Shown piece after piece: positions 39,665-42,297 of a DNA stretch of 42,297 nucleotides (the stretch's first letter is position 1; every line of letters starts with the position of its first letter). The translations under genes were made by a program, and so were the position numbers. The stretch spans positions 1-42,297 of IMG/VR virus record IMGVR_UViG_3300007540_000031. One strand, 5' to 3'. The notes below the pieces were generated by a model. It saw nothing but the letters and a program-made list of their open reading frames with translations, searched no databases and had not been told where the DNA came from. Source of the DNA: a virus.

Positions 39665-40282
39665 ATGGCAACTACAGCTACGCCCTATGGGCTTAAAGCA
39701 GTAAACCATATAGGCGGTACTCCGTACGCGGGTTCTACACGTCTATTACCGATTGCTTCTGGATTTGGTACTAACATATTTAATGGCTCTATTGTTAAAA
39801 TAGCAGCCGCGGGAACTATTGAAGTTGTCACAGTTACAGGTAATGGAGGTGGCGGAGCAGCCGCATCATTCCCAGCTGGTACAATTGGTGTTTTTGTAGG
39901 TTGTACTTACACAGACCCTAGTCTCGGCACAGTAGTATTTAGGCAAAGTTTCCCAACAGGAACAGTTGCTGACGATATTCAAGCATATGTTATTGATGAC
40001 CCAGATGTAATCTTTCAAGCACAAGCGGACGGTGCAGTGACACAAGCTGACTTAGGTCAGAACACTCACTTAGCAGCAGCACAATCTACAACTACAGGCG
40101 ACACTACTACAGGTAACTCTACTTCTGCAGTAACAGCCACAACAAATACGACAAACACTTTTGCTTTCCGTATTGTTGACTTTGTAGATAGTCCAACTTC
40201 AACCGTGGGTGATGCATTTACCGACTTATTGATTAAATTCAATCCAGGTATGCACTCTTACACTAACGCAACTGGAATCTAA
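39665..40282 (+). CDS. Head decoration-like protein
   Basis: 205 residues, TTAGGAGAAAC before ATG. Small residues dominate: N-terminal TPYGLKAVNHIGGTPYAGST, a Gly-Ala strand VTGNGGGGAAASFPAG, and a Thr/Ser-rich stretch (about 140-170) with many TTT repeats, then an aromatic strand (FAFRIVDFVDS). All-beta composition just ahead of the major capsid gene fits a capsid-surface or decoration protein, and I recognise this family in marine phages as capsid-associated. Certainty about role is moderate. Confidence 0.55.
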   Translation: MATTATPYGLKAVNHIGGTPYAGSTRLLPIASGFGTNIFNGSIVKIAAAGTIEVVTVTGNGGGGAAASFPAGTIGVFVGCTYTDPSLGTVVFRQSFPTGTVADDIQAYVIDDPDVIFQAQADGAVTQADLGQNTHLAAAQSTTTGDTTTGNSTSAVTATTNTTNTFAFRIVDFVDSPTSTVGDAFTDLLIKFNPGMHSYTNATGI

Positions 40283-40298
40283 TTAAGGAGAATATGAT

Positions 40299-41228
40299 AT
40301 GGCGATTTCAAGAGCCCAGCTCCTTAAGGAGCTATTACCAGGACTTAACGCTTTATTTGGTTTAGAGTATGAAAAATATGGCGAAGAGCATAAAGAACTT
40401 TATGAGACCGAGTCTTCAGACCGTTCTTTTGAAGAAGAAACAAAACTAGCTGGCTTTGCAGGTGCACCTCTGAAATCTGAAGGAGCAGCGATTGCGTATG
40501 ACAACGCACAAGAAGCTTTTACAGCTAGGTACAATCACGTAACAATTGCTTTAGGATTCAGTTTAACTGAAGAAGCGGTTGAGGATAATCTATATGATAG
40601 TCTTTCAGCTCGTTATACTAAAGCTCTTGCTCGTTCAATGGCAAACACTAAGCAAGTTCGTGCAGCTAATGTTTTAAACAACGGCTTTAACGGTGCTTTC
40701 TTAGGTGGTGACAATCGTTCACTATTTGGTACAGCCGCTGGCGGTGCAGTTACTAACCACCCATTAGTTTCAGGTGGTACAAACAGTAACGTACAGGCAG
40801 TTGCAACAGACCTTAACGAAACAGCATTAGAAAACGCAGTGATTCAAATCGCAGCGTGGACCGATGAAAGAGGGTTATTGATTGCTGCTAAACCTCGTAA
40901 GTTGGTAATTCCACCAGGATTACAATTCGTTGCTACTCGTTTATTAGACACCCAACAGCGTGTTGGTACAGCTGATAACGACCTTAACGCATTGAGAAAC
41001 AATGGTGCAATTCCAGAAGGTTACACAATCAATCACTATCTAACAGACGGTGATGCATATTTCTTAACAACCGACGTTCCTAACGGTATGAAGCATTTCG
41101 AAAGAACTCCGCTTACTACTTCTATGGACGGTGACTTCGACACAGGCAATGTTAGATACAAAGCTCGTGAAAGATACTCATTTGGTTGGTCAGATCCTCT
41201 CGGTATGTGGGGTTCACCAGGTGCTTAG
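40299..41228 (+). CDS. Major capsid protein
   Basis: 309 residues, strong AAGGAG before ATG. Starts MAISRAQLLKELLPGLNALF, followed by YEKYGEEHKELYETESSDRS and GFSLTEEAVEDNLYDSLSAR, the layout of HK97-fold heads related to Mu gpT-like major head subunits. Late-operon position after scaffold and decoration-type genes and a terminator just behind support the identification. It should be the most abundant virion protein. Confidence 0.85.
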   Translation: MAISRAQLLKELLPGLNALFGLEYEKYGEEHKELYETESSDRSFEEETKLAGFAGAPLKSEGAAIAYDNAQEAFTARYNHVTIALGFSLTEEAVEDNLYDSLSARYTKALARSMANTKQVRAANVLNNGFNGAFLGGDNRSLFGTAAGGAVTNHPLVSGGTNSNVQAVATDLNETALENAVIQIAAWTDERGLLIAAKPRKLVIPPGLQFVATRLLDTQQRVGTADNDLNALRNNGAIPEGYTINHYLTDGDAYFLTTDVPNGMKHFERTPLTTSMDGDFDTGNVRYKARERYSFGWSDPLGMWGSPGA

Positions 41229-41255
41229 TTTTATATAGTTCTAAGCTACCTCCTG

Positions 41256-41283
41256 AAAACCCGGCTCCTCTCTGTCGGGTTTT
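41256..41283 (+). terminator. Terminator after the major capsid gene
   Basis: AAAACCCG (41256-41263) pairs with CGGGTTTT (41276-41283), loop 12 bases, then a U-rich run. It ends the head operon. Confidence 0.8.
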
Positions 41284-41296
41284 CTTTTATATAAGG

Positions 41297-41302
41297 TATA
41301 AT
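41297..41302 (+). promoter_or_regulatory. -10 box for the lysis-type genes
   Basis: Perfect TATAAT nine bases before the ATG at 41311, right after the capsid terminator. No clear -35 hexamer; an extended or weak promoter, or a chance match in AT-rich DNA. Confidence 0.35.
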
Positions 41303-41310
41303 AAGAGTAA

Positions 41311-41592
41311 ATGATTAAGTGGATATTACTACTAAGTTTCTTTTTATCAGGGTGTACGTATTTTATACACAATGAGTATTATCAATTTATAGACAAAAGT
41401 AGAAATATTTATGATGTAGGAACACTATTTAATGATAAAAAATCTAGTACAGAAATATTAATAGACGCATTTAAAGAAAAACCAACAAGAGTAACAGGGT
41501 TTAGTTGTGGTAATAAACTATATTCTGACTATCCATGTATGGAAGCTTTAGGTTGTATAATAATCGAGGAAAAAAATGCAGTATTTGATTGA
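41311..41592 (+). CDS. Small lipoprotein, possible lysis accessory protein
   Basis: 93 residues. The N-terminus MIKWILLLSFFLSGC is a lipoprotein signal with lipobox L-S-G-C (lipid-modified C15). The mature part is short, mixed and contains three further Cys (GFSCGNKLYSDYPCMEALGC). It overlaps the holin-like gene by 17 bases, so a lysis role such as an outer-membrane spanin-like or lysis-timing protein is plausible, though it lacks the proline-rich body of Rz1. An entry-exclusion lipoprotein is an alternative. Confidence 0.55.
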   Translation: MIKWILLLSFFLSGCTYFIHNEYYQFIDKSRNIYDVGTLFNDKKSSTEILIDAFKEKPTRVTGFSCGNKLYSDYPCMEALGCIIIEEKNAVFD

Positions 41593-41917
41593 TATGTTTG
41601 GAGTTAGCGTTGTATGTATGGTTGCGTCTGTATTAGGAGGTTTCTGTAATTACAATGTTAAAAAAGCTAAAGGCAAAGTGCCTCGTGGTGGACATATTAA
41701 TTGGCTTGTAGAGCGTAAACGTGCTCGCGTAGAATTTATGTTATCCGTATTTATTGCAGCTATATCAGCTGAGTTCTTCGTACCACCTATTATTAATCAA
41801 TTTGGTCTTCATATAACATTTTCTCCAGCCATAGCTTTCTTTATTGGATATAGTGGTATGAGACTTATACCTATGATGGAACGTAAAGTATCGCAAGCAC
41901 TTGATAAGTTGGGATAA
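41576..41917 (+). CDS. Holin-like membrane protein
   Basis: 113 residues, GAGGAAAAAA before ATG. Three transmembrane segments: about 6-24 (DMFGVSVVCMVASVLGGF), 54-74 (FMLSVFIAAISAEFFVPPII) and 80-98 (ITFSPAIAFFIGYSGMRLI), with a basic loop between 1 and 2 (KKAKGKVPRGG, VERKRAR) and a charged C-terminus (MERKVSQALDKLG). Size, helix count and neighbour fit a class I holin. No endolysin gene is visible in this window. Confidence 0.65.
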   Translation: MQYLIDMFGVSVVCMVASVLGGFCNYNVKKAKGKVPRGGHINWLVERKRARVEFMLSVFIAAISAEFFVPPIINQFGLHITFSPAIAFFIGYSGMRLIPMMERKVSQALDKLG

Positions 41918-41956
41918 ACTCATGAATTTACTTAGTGCACAAATGTAACTGAAAGA

Positions 41957-41982
41957 TATAATATTTGTATCAGCAATGCTGA
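41957..41982 (+). promoter_or_regulatory. Promoter-like -10 box and dyad before the PqqA-like gene
   Basis: TATAAT at 41957-41962; no good -35. Just downstream is TCAGCAATGCTGA (41970-41982), a perfect 6-base-arm inverted repeat around one base, placed at or after the expected transcription start like an operator or 5' hairpin. Confidence 0.45.
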
Positions 41983-42006
41983 AATCTAATATAAAGGAGA
42001 AATACC

Positions 42007-42081
42007 ATGGCTTGGACTAAACCATCAGCGACTGAAATGCGTTTCGGTTTTGAAGTAACAATGTACGTAATGAACAAGTAA
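42007..42081 (+). CDS. pqqA: PqqA-like PQQ precursor peptide
   Basis: 24 residues: begins MAWTKPSATEMRFGFEVT and ends MYVMNK. PqqA is the ribosomal substrate from which PqqE links a Glu to a Tyr to start pyrroloquinoline quinone synthesis. The defining E-x-x-x-Y pair is present as E16-V-T-M-Y20, inside RFGFEVTMY, which matches the conserved core of gamma- and betaproteobacterial PqqA; W3 and K5-P6 also match the family's start. Length (22-29 typical) fits. AAAGGAGA ends six bases before the ATG, a very strong ribosome site. A promoter-like box lies upstream and a terminator follows the stop by 18 bases, giving a stand-alone unit. No pqqB-E gene is visible, so the host's enzymes would have to process it. 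Role as cofactor booster or as a competitor of host PqqA is inference. Confidence 0.8.
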   Translation: MAWTKPSATEMRFGFEVTMYVMNK

Positions 42082-42099
42082 TTGTTTAGTTTTAACTAA

Positions 42100-42119
42100 G
42101 GGACTTCGGTCCCTTTTTT
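42100..42119 (+). terminator. Terminator after the PqqA-like gene
   Basis: GGGAC-TTCG-GTCCC (42100-42113) followed by six T. The stable TTCG tetraloop makes this a clear Rho-independent terminator. Confidence 0.9.
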
Positions 42120-42156
42120 ATTGTGCAAAAGCATTAAATAGAGTATCATTAATTAT

Positions 42157-42213
42157 CTGGGAACATCCAGCTTATCAGACTGCCCCAGCAGACGCATACA
42201 CGACGGATAAGCT
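42157..42213 (+). ncRNA. Structured leader ahead of the last gene
   Basis: AGCTTATC (42169-42176) pairs with GATAAGCT (42206-42213); inside is CTGC-CCCA-GCAG (42180-42191), and CTGG-GAACAT-CCAG (42157-42170) abuts the outer stem and partly competes with it. The GC content is higher than the surroundings. The following ATG is 24 bases beyond the outer stem, with ATGGAGA as ribosome site. It could be a cis-regulatory RNA or an mRNA-stabilising leader; I do not recognise the family. Confidence 0.45.
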
Positions 42214-42237
42214 TAAACTTTGTATGGAGAAAAAATC

Positions 42238-42297
42238 ATGGCAAGAACCACATTTTCGGGACCAGTCGTATCACAAAGCGGCTTTCTATCCGACCAC
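42238..42297 (+). CDS. Start of a structural-type gene (cut by window end)
   Basis: ATG at 42238 preceded by ATGGAGAAAAAATC; the frame stays open to the window end. The first 20 residues read MARTTFSGPVVSQSGFLSDH. A M-A-R-T-T-x-S-G-P-V start with Gly/Ser is typical of abundant structural proteins in marine phages, and the strong leader is consistent with high expression. Identity cannot be settled from 20 residues. Confidence 0.55.
   Translation, partial: MARTTFSGPVVSQSGFLSDH

Overview
The window is a piece of an AT-rich, tightly packed genome of a tailed double-stranded DNA phage (Caudoviricetes). The evidence is a large terminase, portal, scaffold and major capsid gene set, a family A DNA polymerase module, very few gaps, overlapping genes with Shine-Dalgarno sites, and many small genes without cellular relatives. 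Giant internal-type virion proteins and the absence of a visible tape-measure or long-tail gene suggest a podovirus-like particle. AT-richness and general resemblance of several proteins to marine phage families suggest an aquatic proteobacterial host; this is inference. No integrase, repressor or RNA polymerase gene is visible here. Both window ends cut through genes, so the genome extends beyond the window.

Layout: (1) 1-10810, plus strand: the tail of an unknown gene, then three virion genes ending with a 2722-residue polyvalent protein carrying a metallopeptidase-like domain. (2) 10807-17764, minus strand: a replication operon (SNF2-type helicase, coiled-coil protein, single-strand DNA-binding-like protein, Cys-rich protein, helix-turn-helix protein, primase-helicase) behind a recognisable sigma70-type promoter at 17735-17764. 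(3) 17761-30560, minus strand: nucleases (HNH, Cas4/RecB-like, VRR-NUC), a C5-cytosine methyltransferase next to a probable 2-oxoglutarate/Fe(II) dioxygenase, DNA polymerase A, and a MoxR AAA+ ATPase / VWA-metallopeptidase cluster, headed by tiny membrane and zinc-binding proteins. (4) 30561-32732: two non-coding stretches around one minus-strand gene, dense in short repeats, palindromes and promoter-like sequences. (5) 32733-41283, plus strand: packaging and head genes (TerS-like, TerL, portal, GroES-like protein, scaffold, capsid) ending in a terminator. (6) 41311-42297: lipoprotein, holin-like protein, a 24-residue PqqA-like peptide gene with its own promoter-like sequence and terminator, a structured leader, and the start of another gene.

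The most notable observations are: the PqqA-like peptide (precursor of the redox cofactor PQQ) encoded by a phage without other pqq genes in view; nine copies of a 20-bp dyad, TTGTCGA-N6-TCGACAA, confined to 24.7-32.4 kb and read in different frames by the genes they cross, so conserved as DNA; the cytosine methyltransferase-dioxygenase pair, which could make modified cytosine; and a second family of composite intergenic repeats (TCACYATCACA ... AAACTGGCGA).
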